Source: Dietzia sp. NCCP-2495
GTDB lineage: Bacteria > Actinomycetota > Actinomycetes > Mycobacteriales > Mycobacteriaceae
Direction of reading: 5' to 3'
DNA length: 63,992 nt
NCBI RefSeq assembly: GCF_026011735.1
Contig: NZ_BRVN01000017.1
Location: forward strand, 1-63,992
The notes under the pieces are model-generated. The model was given only the letters and a program-made list of their open reading frames with translations, was not told where the DNA came from and made no database searches. Made by a program: the position numbers and the translations under genes. Of this stretch, positions 8,723 to 17,019 are shown one piece after another (the first letter of the stretch is position 1; each line of letters opens with the position of its first letter).

Positions 8723-9509
8723 GGCGCGCCACAGTCCGGCGGGCCACCCAGGCCGAGGCCGCCATGAGCCCGGCGGCGACGATGATCAGCAGGAGCGCCA
8801 GGGCGAGCGCGGTCTCGGTGTCGGACTCGCGGCTCAGGTAGATCTCGAGCGGGAGGGTCCGCGTGGTGCCCTGCAGCGACCCGGCGAAGGTGAGGGTGGC
8901 GCCGAATTCGCCGAGGGCGCGGGCGAAGGACATGCTCGTGCCGGAGAGCAGCGCCGGCAGGACCAGCGGCAGCGTCACCGTGCAGAGAACTCGGGTGGGG
9001 GAGGCGCCCAGCGACGCGGCGGTCCGCTCGAGGCGGGAGTCCACGGACCGGAGTGCGCCCTCGAGTGCCACGACGAGGAACGGCATCGCCACGAAGGTCT
9101 GCGCGATCACGACGGCTGTCGTGGTGAAACCGATCTCGATGCCGAGCACCGACAGGTGCTCGCCCACCACGCCGACCCGACCGAACGTGATGAGCAACGC
9201 CAGGCCGGCCACCACCGGCGGCAACACCATCGGCAGGGCGGTCACCGTCCGGGCGCACGCCGCGAGCGGACCGTTGCTGCGCGCGAGCAGAACCGCCACA
9301 GGGGTGCCGAGCAGGACGCACAGCACGGTCGAGAGGGCGCAGGTGCGCAGGCTGAGCGACATCGCCTCCCGGGCGGCCTCCGAGCTGAGCAGCGTCGGCA
9401 CCTCGGTCCAGGGGATGCGCACCGCCAGACCGACCAGTGGCAGGGCCAGCAGCAGCACGGTGACAACGGCCGCGGCGTGCAGCCACCGGGGGAGCGGGGT
9501 CCTCAGCAT
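8715..9509 (-). CDS. modB: ModB, molybdate ABC transporter permease
   Basis: Integral membrane permease of 264 aa with about five to six hydrophobic segments. The cytoplasmic EAA-type loop is visible as TAASLGASPTRVLCTVTLP, the site that contacts ModC. The ARALGEFGATLTFAGS segment is typical of molybdate/sulfate permeases. It starts 40 bp after the modA stop and overlaps modC, so the three genes form one operon. Confidence 0.93.
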   Translation of the reverse strand: MLRTPLPRWLHAAAVVTVLLLALPLVGLAVRIPWTEVPTLLSSEAAREAMSLSLRTCALSTVLCVLLGTPVAVLLARSNGPLAACARTVTALPMVLPPVVAGLALLITFGRVGVVGEHLSVLGIEIGFTTTAVVIAQTFVAMPFLVVALEGALRSVDSRLERTAASLGASPTRVLCTVTLPLVLPALLSGTSMSFARALGEFGATLTFAGSLQGTTRTLPLEIYLSRESDTETALALALLLIIVAAGLMAASAWVARRTVARHD

Positions 9510-9549
9510 GCCGGGTTGTGCCCCGCAGTGCCCAGAGGCGCCGTGGTGG

Positions 9550-10344
9550 TCATACGCCGCCGAATCCGTATCCGGCGAGCACCGCCCGGCCGTCGGGGCC
9601 GGTCACGGAGTCGAGGAACTGCCGCGCGAGGTCGGGCTGTGAGGAGCGGGAGAGCACGGCGATCGGGTAGCGGTTGGGGGAGTCCTCGGCGTCCGGGATC
9701 GGGATGGTCTCGACGGACTCTCCCGCGGCCGCGGCGTCGGTGGCGTAGACGATGCCGGCGTCGGCCTCGCCGGAGGTCACCTTGCCGCGGACGTCGGTGA
9801 CCTTGGTCTCCTCGCTCACCGGCTGCAGGTCGAGCCCAGCAGATTCGGCCAACGCGCGGGTGGCGTTACCGCAGGGCACTCCCTCGGCGCAGATGACCAG
9901 CCGGGTACCGGACAGGGATTCGTCGAACCCGGTGATCCCCGCCGGATTGCCGGGTGGCGTGATGAGCGTGAGCACGTTGGTCGCGAACAACACCGGCTCG
10001 CCGGCGACCAGGCCCTCGCCCACGGCGCGGTCCATGTTCTTCTCATCCGCTGAGGCGAAGACGTCTGCCGGGGCGCCGCCCGCGAGCTGGTCGACGAGCC
10101 CGGAGGAACCGTCGAAGGACAGCCGGACCTCGACGCCGGGGTTCGCCTCCTCGAAGTCGACGGCCAACTCGGTGAAGGAGTCCGTGAGTGAGGCCGCCGC
10201 GAAGACGGTCAGGGTCCGGGAGTCGGCGTCGGTGGCGTTGTCGTCGTCACCCCCCGACGCACATCCCACCAGCACGGACAGCCCCACGGCGGCGCCCAGC
10301 GCGGCGGTGGCGACCCGGCGCAGCGGTGTGGCGACCCGGATCAC
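9550..10344 (-). CDS. modA: ModA, molybdate-binding lipoprotein
   Basis: Extracytoplasmic substrate-binding protein, 264 aa. A signal peptide ends in the lipobox LVGC with Cys28 as the lipid-modified residue, followed by a Gly/Asp linker and LTVFAAASLTDSFTELA, the ModA N-terminal signature with oxyanion-binding Ser residues. GTG 10344 is selected because it gives this short signal peptide and overlaps the stop of the regulator gene by four bases. The longer upstream open frame lies inside the regulator and is a shadow. Confidence 0.92.
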   Translation of the reverse strand: MIRVATPLRRVATAALGAAVGLSVLVGCASGGDDDNATDADSRTLTVFAAASLTDSFTELAVDFEEANPGVEVRLSFDGSSGLVDQLAGGAPADVFASADEKNMDRAVGEGLVAGEPVLFATNVLTLITPPGNPAGITGFDESLSGTRLVICAEGVPCGNATRALAESAGLDLQPVSEETKVTDVRGKVTSGEADAGIVYATDAAAAGESVETIPIPDAEDSPNRYPIAVLSRSSQPDLARQFLDSVTGPDGRAVLAGYGFGGV

Positions 10345-10751
10345 CGCGCCGCCCCCTCGACCACGACGGACGTGGCCTTGACCCGCGCCGTGGCCAGCGA
10401 GCCGGGCTCCAGGCCCATCTCGCGTACGGCCTCCGTGGAGATCAGCGAGACCACGCGGTAGGGCCCGCACTGGATGTCGACCTGGGACATGACCTCGTCC
10501 GACTTCACCGACGTGACCAGACCGCGAAAGCTGTTGCGCGCGCTGACCGCGGCGTCGACGGAACCGCCCACTCCTGCGACCCGCCCGGCAGCCCGCTCCT
10601 GGGCCAGCCGGGCGAGATCGGCGCCGGCGACGGTCTTGCGACCGGAATCGTCCGGGGACGCGGTGAGTTCGCCGCGGTCGATCCACCGGCGCACGGTGTC
10701 GTCGCTGACCCCCATCAGGGAGGCCGCCTCGCTGATTCGCAACTGCGCCAT
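10341..10751 (-). CDS. HTH/TOBE molybdate-responsive regulator or molybdopterin-binding protein
   Basis: A 136-aa protein with an N-terminal MerR/excisionase-type helix-turn-helix (LRISEAASLMGVSDDTVRRWIDRGEL, residues about 4–29) and a C-terminal TOBE/Mop domain (SARNSFRGLVTSV to the end). It is the first gene of the mod operon. This domain pair suggests a one-component sensor that binds molybdate and controls modABC; that regulation is inferred. ATG 10751 starts right at the HTH; an upstream in-frame start would add 10 residues. Confidence 0.85.
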   Translation of the reverse strand: MAQLRISEAASLMGVSDDTVRRWIDRGELTASPDDSGRKTVAGADLARLAQERAAGRVAGVGGSVDAAVSARNSFRGLVTSVKSDEVMSQVDIQCGPYRVVSLISTEAVREMGLEPGSLATARVKATSVVVEGAAR

Positions 10752-10832
10752 GGAAGCCACTCTAGACCCGCAGGTGCGCAATGGTGGGGGAGGCTGGCTC
10801 GCTTCCGCGGGACCGCGCGCCAGGTTGGCGGG

Positions 10833-11327
10833 TCAGCGGTAGTTGGTGAACTGCAGCGCCACCTCGAAGTCCGCGCCCTTGAGTAGCGAAATGCAGGTCT
10901 GGAGGTCGTCGCGCTTCTTGGACGACACGCGGATCTCCTCGCCCTGGATCTGCGCCTTGACGCCCTTGGGGCCCTCGTCGCGCAGGAGCTTGGTGATCTT
11001 CTTGGCGTTCTCCTTGTCGATGCCCTGCTTGAGCGAGCCGACCAGGCGGAAGCTCTTGCCCGACGGCATCGGCTCGCCCACCTCGAGCGCCTTCATGCTG
11101 AGTCCGCGGCGGACCAGTTTCTCGATGAACACGTCCTTGGCGGCCATGACGCGGTCCTCGGTGTTGGCGGTGATCTCCACCGCGTCCTCGCCCTTCCACT
11201 CGATGCCGGCGTCGGTGCCGCGGAAGTCGTAGCGCGTGCCCAGCTCCTTGGCGGCCTGGTTCAGTGCGTTGTCCACCTCCTGGCGGTCGAACTCCGAGAC
11301 GATGTCGAACGAGGACTCCGAGGCCAT
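10833..11327 (-). CDS. YajQ family nucleotide-binding protein (UPF0234)
   Basis: A 164-aa member of the YajQ family (Rv0566c orthologue), small cytoplasmic proteins; some relatives bind cyclic di-GMP. The N-terminus [20 protein letters not shown] is characteristic. The start is ATG 11327, preceded by GAAGGAG; the upstream in-frame start at 11345 is less likely. The gene stands alone, facing tRNA-Tyr. Confidence 0.92.
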   Translation of the reverse strand: MASESSFDIVSEFDRQEVDNALNQAAKELGTRYDFRGTDAGIEWKGEDAVEITANTEDRVMAAKDVFIEKLVRRGLSMKALEVGEPMPSGKSFRLVGSLKQGIDKENAKKITKLLRDEGPKGVKAQIQGEEIRVSSKKRDDLQTCISLLKGADFEVALQFTNYR

Positions 11328-11461
11328 GGACGCTCTCTCCTTCACTGGTGGCGGGGCATGCTGAGGTCGATCCAGGCCAGGTTACCCGCCTCCGGAGACC
11401 CCCGATTTGGTACCCGGGGGGAGGGGCGTTGTAATGTGTCTCTGCGCCCTGCAGGGTGCAC

Positions 11462-11543
11462 GCCAGATTGCCCGAGCGGCCAAAGGGAGCGGATTGTAAA
11501 TCCGTCGGCTTAGCCTACGTTGGTTCGAATCCATCATCTGGCA
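11462..11543 (+). tRNA. tRNA-Tyr (GTA anticodon)
   Basis: Acceptor stem GCCAGAT/ATCTGGC (11462–11468 with 11536–11542), discriminator A. The anticodon loop TTGTAAA carries GTA. A long variable arm and the T-loop GTTCGAATC make it a class II tRNA, as expected for bacterial tRNA-Tyr. CCA is not encoded. Confidence 0.96.
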
Positions 11544-11548
11544 CTCGG

Positions 11549-11573
11549 AGACCCCTGCCACAAGCGGGGGTCT
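11549..11573 (+). terminator. Terminator hairpin after tRNA-Tyr
   Basis: Stem AGACCCC/GGGGTCT with an extra GC/GC pairing inside and a CACAA apex, starting five bases after the tRNA. There is no strong U-tract, as is common in high-GC actinobacteria. Confidence 0.7.
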
Positions 11574-11727
11574 TCGTGCATTTCTGAGATGCTTCGGGTT
11601 CTGGTGGCCGACGCCGCGCGTCGCGATAGGCTGGCGGCGTGCATACGTGGGTGGCGACGACAGACTCGGACTCGACTGGCCGCGGTCCGGACCCATCCGC
11701 GTTCGCCTCCGCTCCGAACAACAGGGC

Positions 11728-12756
11728 ATGACCCCGTGTTCTGTGACCGCAGTCCCTCGGATGGCCGTGCGTGACGTGCCCGCGGGGCTCGGCTCCGCCG
11801 TCGACGACTGGGTGGCCGATCTCGACGCCACGACGCGCACCGGCAAGGGGATACGTTCCGCGCTGCTGGAGGCTGTGTACGTCGCTGCCGGGGGCGATGA
11901 CCCCGCGGTGCGGGTCGCGGTGGGCGAGGCGCTCGAACTGCTCCACGAGGCTTTTCTCATCCACGACGACGTCGTTGACGGCGACTGCCACCGTCGTGGT
12001 CAGTCCAATCTCCAAGGCCGGACGCGGGATCGGGTGGCTGCTCGGGGCGTCGCACCGGTGGACGCGGAGGGCGTCGGCAGGGCCGCCGGGCTGCTGGGAG
12101 GCGACATGCTGCTGGTCGCTGCGATGAGCGGCTTCGCGCGCCTACCGGTGCCCGCACCGACGGTGCACCGGGTCCTTGACGAGGTCGAACTGGCGGTCAC
12201 GGTCTCCGTGGCCGGTGAGTACGCCGACATCCACTATTCCGCTGACGCCCGTCCGCCGAGCCGGGAGCGCGCACTGGCGATCGGGCAGGCCAAGACTGCC
12301 GCCTACTCGGTCTCCCTGCCGCTCGTGCTGGGCGCGATCCTCGCAGGTGCCGAGGACCAGACCGTCGAGTCGTTGCGTGAGGTGGGCGCTCACCTGGGCA
12401 CGGCTTATCAGGTCGTCGACGATCTGCTGGGAGTGTTCGGCGACCCGGCGGTGACTGGTAAGTCCAACGAGGGCGATTTGCTGCGCGGTGCTCCCACCGT
12501 CCTGCTGGCGTTCGCCGCCACCACCGACGCCTGGCCGCGCATCGACGCCGCGCTCGGGGGCCACGGCCACGGAGATCCCGACCCGGATGCCGCGCGTGAG
12601 CTCCTGTACGAGTGCGGGGCCCGGGACCACGCGCAGCGGGTCGCCGAGGATCTGGTCGCTGCGGCCCGCACCGCGCTGGACCGCCCGAGCATCCCGGCAG
12701 GGATCCGGGCCGCCCTCGCACCCCACCTGACCGCCGCCCTGGAGAGGACCCGATGA
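11728..12756 (+). CDS. crtE: CrtE, geranylgeranyl diphosphate synthase
   Basis: Makes the C20 precursor for carotenoids. Short-chain trans-prenyltransferase with first Asp-rich motif LIHDDVVDGDCHRRG (about residues 79–93), an intervening KTAAYSVSLPL segment, and second motif VVDDLLGVFGD. First gene of the carotenoid operon; its TGA overlaps the crtB ATG. The start is uncertain: ATG 11728 gives 342 aa, ATG 11761 gives 331 aa, and neither has a strong ribosome site; GTG 11647 is also open. Confidence 0.9.
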   Translation: MTPCSVTAVPRMAVRDVPAGLGSAVDDWVADLDATTRTGKGIRSALLEAVYVAAGGDDPAVRVAVGEALELLHEAFLIHDDVVDGDCHRRGQSNLQGRTRDRVAARGVAPVDAEGVGRAAGLLGGDMLLVAAMSGFARLPVPAPTVHRVLDEVELAVTVSVAGEYADIHYSADARPPSRERALAIGQAKTAAYSVSLPLVLGAILAGAEDQTVESLREVGAHLGTAYQVVDDLLGVFGDPAVTGKSNEGDLLRGAPTVLLAFAATTDAWPRIDAALGGHGHGDPDPDAARELLYECGARDHAQRVAEDLVAAARTALDRPSIPAGIRAALAPHLTAALERTR

Positions 12757-13628
12757 CCCCGACGAACCCCCACGCGGAGTTCACCGAGGCAGCGCGGGCG
12801 TGCGCGCAGGTGCTGCTGCGCCGCTACTCCACGTCCTTCGCCCTGGCCTGCCGACTGTTGTCGCCGGCCACCCGGCCCCATGTCGCCGCGATCTACGCGT
12901 GGGCGAGGGTCGCTGACGAGGTGGTCGACGGCGCGATGGACGACCCGGCCGCCGCGCGGGAGCTCATCGCCGAGGCACGCCGCCGCACCCACCGCGCGAT
13001 CGAGCAGGGGCTGGACCCGGACCCCGTCACCCACGCCTTCGCCGACACCGCACGCCGGTTCGGGATCGGCGCACGCCTGGTGGACCCGTTCTACGACTCG
13101 ATGGAGGCGGACCTGGACGTCACCGCGCACAGCGACGAGTCGCTGCGCCGGTACATCCATGGGTCCGCGGAGGTGATCGGGGAGATGTGCCTGCGGACGT
13201 TCGCGGGTGGCGGATCGGGCGACGACGACGAGCTCGCAGCCGGTGCACGTGCACTGGGATCGGCGTTCCAGAAGGTCAATTTCCTCCGGGACGTCCGCGA
13301 GGATTCCGGAGAGCTCGGCCGCAACTATCTGCCCGGTCGGGATCCGCTCGCGCTGACCGACCGCGATGTGCGCGAGCTGGCGGACGACGTGGACGTCGAC
13401 CTGCGGCTGGCCCGCGTGGCGATCGACCGGATCCCCGGCCGGGACCGCCTCGCGGTGCTGGCCGCGCACGATCTGTTCGCGGAACTCAACGCGCGGCTGC
13501 GCGCCGCGGGCGCCGCCGGAGTGAGCTCCGGGCGGGTCCGCGTGCCCGACGCGGTGAAGCTGAAGATCATCGCCCGCGCCGCGGCCACCGGTCGCCGGGT
13601 CTCCCGACAGTCGGGGGTGTCCCGATGA
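12753..13628 (+). CDS. crtB: CrtB, phytoene synthase
   Basis: Condenses two GGPP molecules to phytoene. The 291-aa protein has both Asp-rich motifs of squalene/phytoene synthases: YAWARVADEVVDG (about residues 48–60) and NFLRDVREDSGELGRNYLPG (about 177–196). The ATG overlaps crtE by four bases and its stop overlaps crtI by four bases. Confidence 0.95.
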   Translation: MTPTNPHAEFTEAARACAQVLLRRYSTSFALACRLLSPATRPHVAAIYAWARVADEVVDGAMDDPAAARELIAEARRRTHRAIEQGLDPDPVTHAFADTARRFGIGARLVDPFYDSMEADLDVTAHSDESLRRYIHGSAEVIGEMCLRTFAGGGSGDDDELAAGARALGSAFQKVNFLRDVREDSGELGRNYLPGRDPLALTDRDVRELADDVDVDLRLARVAIDRIPGRDRLAVLAAHDLFAELNARLRAAGAAGVSSGRVRVPDAVKLKIIARAAATGRRVSRQSGVSR

Positions 13629-15286
13629 GTGGTGAGGTCGAGCGGCTGCGACTGCGACTGCGGCCGCGTCGGGGGCGACCCGTCGCCCCCGACGGTCCCG
13701 TCGTGGTGGTGGGCGGCGGTATCGCCGGGCTGGCCACTGCGGCGCTACTCGCCCGGGAGGGCCGTGACGTCACGCTCGTCGAGGCCACCGAGGACGTCGG
13801 CGGCCGGGCGGGTAGCTGGTCGTCCGGCGGGTTCCGCTTCGACACCGGTCCGTCGTGGTTCCTCATGCCGGAGGTGTTCGACCACTTCTTCCGACTCTGC
13901 GGCACCTCGTCCGCCGAGCAGCTCGACCTGGTTCGACTCGATCCCGGCTACCGCGTCTACTTCGAGAACCAGTCCGAGCCGGTCGACGTCCGCTCGGACC
14001 GGGCCGCCTCCACGGCGCTGTTCGAGTCGCTCGAGCCGGGGGCCGGCGCGGTCCTGGACAGGTACCTCGACTCGGCCCGTATGACCTACGACCTCGCACT
14101 GCGGCGGTTCCTCTACACGAACTTCACCTCGTACCCGGCCCTGGTGCGGCGGGAGGTCGTGGCCCGCGCGGGGACGCTTCTCGCGCGGCTCGCCCAGCCG
14201 CTGCAGTCGTACGTGGCCCGCCGCTTCCGGGACCGCCGCATCCAGCAGATCCTCGGCTACCCGGCGGTGTTCCTGGGCTCCTCGCCGTACCTCGCGCCGT
14301 CGATCTATCACCTCATGAGCCATCTCGACCTGGCCGACGGGGTGCTCTACCCGCGCGGTGGTTTCACCGAGCTCATCGCGGCCGTCCGGAGGGTGGCAGA
14401 GCAGCAGGGCGTGCGCATCCACACCGGCACCGAGGCGATCGCCCTCACTGTCTCCGACCCCGGCCCGGAAAGGCACTCCGTGACGGGGGTCCGGGTACGT
14501 GACCGGGCAGGGGTCGAGCGGACGCTGCCGGCCGGCCTCGTCGTCGGCGCCGCGGACCTGCACCACCTCGAGACCCGGTGGCTGCCGGACCACCTCCGCA
14601 CCTACCCGCAGTCCTACTGGGACCGGCGTGTGCCGGGACCCGGTGCGCTGCTCGTGCTGCTCGGCGTGCGCGGCGAGCTGCCACAGCTGGCGCACCACAC
14701 GCTGCTGTTCACCGAGCGCTGGGAGGAGGGGTTCGACGCCATCTTCGGCGACGAACCGCACATCCCCGATCCCGCCTCCCTCTACGTGTGTAGACCGAGC
14801 GCGACCGACACCGACCCGAATGCCGGGATCGCGCCGGAGGGACACGAGAACCTCTTCGTCCTGGTGCCGATCCCCGCCGACCCCGCGTCGGGGCGTGGCG
14901 GTGTGGACGGGGCCGGTGACGCGACGATCGAGGCGGCCGCCGACCAGGCAATCGCGCAGATCGCCGACTGGACCGGCATCCCGGACCTCGCCGAGCGGAT
15001 CGTCGTACGCCGAACCATCGCGCCGGCCGATCTCGAGGCGGATCTGGGTGCCTGGCGCGGTACCGCACTCGGCCCGGCGCACACCCTGGCGCAGAGCGCG
15101 TTCTTCCGCACCCGCAACGTCAGTAGGCACGTCGACGGGCTGTTCTACGCGGGCGCCTCGACCATTCCGGGGATCGGGCTGCCGATGTGCCTCATCAGTG
15201 CGGAGCTCGTGCTCAAGCACGTGCGCGGCGACACCGGCACCGCCCCGGTGGCCGAGCCGGGCGGAGGTACGGTGTTCAGCGGGTGA
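13625..15286 (+). CDS. crtI: CrtI, phytoene desaturase to lycopene
   Basis: FAD-dependent desaturase of 553 aa that introduces double bases into phytoene to give lycopene. N-terminal FAD fingerprint VVVVGGGIAGLATAALLARE with EDVGGRAG, and the C-terminal CrtI signature GLFYAGASTIPGIGLPMCLI. The start ATG 13625 overlaps the crtB stop; the longer frame from 13187 lies inside crtB. The stop overlaps the next GTG by four bases. Confidence 0.95.
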   Translation: MSGEVERLRLRLRPRRGRPVAPDGPVVVVGGGIAGLATAALLAREGRDVTLVEATEDVGGRAGSWSSGGFRFDTGPSWFLMPEVFDHFFRLCGTSSAEQLDLVRLDPGYRVYFENQSEPVDVRSDRAASTALFESLEPGAGAVLDRYLDSARMTYDLALRRFLYTNFTSYPALVRREVVARAGTLLARLAQPLQSYVARRFRDRRIQQILGYPAVFLGSSPYLAPSIYHLMSHLDLADGVLYPRGGFTELIAAVRRVAEQQGVRIHTGTEAIALTVSDPGPERHSVTGVRVRDRAGVERTLPAGLVVGAADLHHLETRWLPDHLRTYPQSYWDRRVPGPGALLVLLGVRGELPQLAHHTLLFTERWEEGFDAIFGDEPHIPDPASLYVCRPSATDTDPNAGIAPEGHENLFVLVPIPADPASGRGGVDGAGDATIEAAADQAIAQIADWTGIPDLAERIVVRRTIAPADLEADLGAWRGTALGPAHTLAQSAFFRTRNVSRHVDGLFYAGASTIPGIGLPMCLISAELVLKHVRGDTGTAPVAEPGGGTVFSG

Positions 15287-15657
15287 TCGGGCTGGCGTAC
15301 CTGGCTGTCCAGGCCCTGTCGTTCGCGGGGATCGGCGTGATCGACCACCGCCTGCGTCTCGCCGCATTCCGCGCCCCGGCCGCCACCGCACTGGCCGTCA
15401 CCGCCGCAGTGGCGTTGTTCCTGACCTGGGACGTTCTCGGCGTGCGCAGCGGTGTGTTCTTCCGCGGCCGGACCGACTTCATGACCGGACTGCTCATCGC
15501 GCCGGAGATCCCTGTCGAAGAGGTGGTGTTCCTGGCTTTCCTGTCCTACCTGGCGCTCGTCTGTGCGACCGGGGTGACGGCCGCGGCCGAGCACCTCAGC
15601 GCGCGGCGGACAGGGAACGACCCGGCCCGTACCGGCGAAACGGGGGAGTGCCCGTGA
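15283..15657 (+). CDS. lbtA: C50 carotenoid/lycopene beta-cyclase subunit A (CrtYc/LbtA type)
   Basis: Small hydrophobic protein, 124 aa with about three membrane segments. The LTWDVLGVRSGVFF and EIPVEEVVFL motifs are those of heterodimeric lycopene cyclase subunits. It works with the cyclase half of the next gene to close the end rings of the C50 product. The GTG start overlaps crtI and the stop overlaps the next gene by four bases, so it is embedded in the operon. Short length fits the half-subunit form. Confidence 0.88.
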   Translation: MIGLAYLAVQALSFAGIGVIDHRLRLAAFRAPAATALAVTAAVALFLTWDVLGVRSGVFFRGRTDFMTGLLIAPEIPVEEVVFLAFLSYLALVCATGVTAAAEHLSARRTGNDPARTGETGECP

Positions 15658-16931
15658 CCGGTATCTACACGACCATCAACCTCACCATGTCGATTCCGGT
15701 GCTCGGCGCCGCGGCGATCGCCCTGTGGCGACTGCGCGGGGCCGAGCGACGGCGGTGGTTGCTCGGCGTCGGCGGCTCGCTGGTGGTGCTGCTCGTCCTC
15801 ACCGCGATATTCGACAACCTCATGATCGCCGCCGGTCTCGTGGCCTACGACGACGCCCTCACCAGCGGCCTACGCCTCGGGCTGGCGCCGATCGAGGACT
15901 TCTCGTACGCGGTCGCCGCCGCCGTTTTCGTGCCTTCGGTGTGGTCCGTACTCACGGCGCGGGCGCCGGCGGCCGTGGCCGACGGACATGCTTCTCCGCA
16001 GGAGCCCGGGACAGGCGTTCCGGACAGCGTTCGGGAAAGTGTTCCGGATAGGCTGGCGCCACCCGCACTGCTCACCACGCTGTTCTGGTCATCGCGTCCG
16101 GTGTCGTGGGTCAACACCGCCGCCCCGTTCGCTCTGGCCTACTTCCTGGCCACCGGCGGATTCGACCTCGTGGGGGTGATCGGCACGGTCTTCTTCCTGG
16201 TGCCGTACAACCTCGCGATGTACGGGATCAACGACGTCTTCGACTACGAGTCCGACCTGCGCAATCCGCGTAAGGGCGGGGTCGAGGGCGCCGTGCTCGA
16301 CCGGTCGCGCCACACGGCGACGCTCGTATCCTCGGCCGTGACGACGGCGCCGTTCCTGGTCTACCTGGTCCTGGTGGGTTCGGCGGAATCATCACTGTGG
16401 CTGGCGGCCAGCATGTTCGCCGTGATCGCCTACAGCGTCAGAGGGCTGCGGTTCAAGGAAGTCCCGTTCCTGGACTCGGTCACCTCCGCATTCCACTTCG
16501 TCTCCCCGGCGATCATCGGGTGGACGATCGCCGGGGCCGAACTCACCGCAGGGGTGTGGGCGTGCCTGGTCGCGTTCATGCTCTGGGGCGCGGCGTCCCA
16601 GGCGTTCGGGGCCGTGCAGGATGTGCGATTCGACCGCGAGGCCGACCTCAAGTCGGTCGCGACCGTGCTCGGGGCGCGGAGCACCGTCTGGTTTGCGCTG
16701 GCCTGTTACGTCGCCGCCGTCCTGGTGTTGCTGATCTGCGCGCCGTGGCCCGCGTCGGGTGCGGCGTTCGCGATCCTGCCGTACCTGGCGACGGTCGCCG
16801 CCTACCTCCGGGTCGACGATGCGACCGCCGAGGTGACCAATGAGGGCTGGAAGCGCTTCCTCGTGCTCAACATGCTGGCCGGCTTCTGCGTGACCCAGCT
16901 CGTCCTCTGGTCGGTTCTCGTCTGGGGCTGA
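15654..16931 (+). CDS. lbtBC: Fused cyclase subunit B and lycopene elongase (LbtBC type)
   Basis: 425 aa in two parts. Residues about 1–110 form a second cyclase half with three membrane segments and the DNLMIAAGLVAYDD and APIEDFSYAVAAAVF motifs. A Pro/Ala/Ser linker (about 110–135) leads into a UbiA-type prenyltransferase of about 290 residues with two Asp-rich motifs, YGINDVFDYESDLRNPRKGG and DVRFDREADLKS. The second part adds C5 units to lycopene to form C50 carotenoids. In corynebacteria and micrococci these are separate genes; a fused form is, as I recall, described from Dietzia. GTG 15654 follows a GGGGGAG ribosome site; GTG 15648 is an alternative. Confidence 0.9.
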   Translation: MTGIYTTINLTMSIPVLGAAAIALWRLRGAERRRWLLGVGGSLVVLLVLTAIFDNLMIAAGLVAYDDALTSGLRLGLAPIEDFSYAVAAAVFVPSVWSVLTARAPAAVADGHASPQEPGTGVPDSVRESVPDRLAPPALLTTLFWSSRPVSWVNTAAPFALAYFLATGGFDLVGVIGTVFFLVPYNLAMYGINDVFDYESDLRNPRKGGVEGAVLDRSRHTATLVSSAVTTAPFLVYLVLVGSAESSLWLAASMFAVIAYSVRGLRFKEVPFLDSVTSAFHFVSPAIIGWTIAGAELTAGVWACLVAFMLWGAASQAFGAVQDVRFDREADLKSVATVLGARSTVWFALACYVAAVLVLLICAPWPASGAAFAILPYLATVAAYLRVDDATAEVTNEGWKRFLVLNMLAGFCVTQLVLWSVLVWG

Positions 16932-16970
16932 CCGCCGCCTCGCCGTCCGGGCCTTCCGCGGCCGTGCCTG

Positions 16971-17019
16971 TCACGTCTGTCAGCGGCGGACGCGCTCACG
17001 TCTCTCAGCCGCGGGCGCG
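16971..17019. repeat. 25-bp tandem duplication spanning the end of the GT2 gene
   Basis: Two copies of a 25-bp unit (TCACGTCTGTCAGCGGCGGA... at 16971, TCACGTCTCTCAGCCGCGGG... at 16996) with about three mismatches. The second copy includes the stop codon of the minus-strand glycosyltransferase. Confidence 0.8.

Noticed and set aside
8445-9800. 451-codon plus-strand frame across modB and modC
   Set aside because: Antisense to the mod operon, which has clear motifs; composition is Arg/Gly/His-rich.
16971-17019. Possible CRISPR or attachment site
   Set aside because: Only two adjacent copies with no spacers and no integrase or cas gene nearby.
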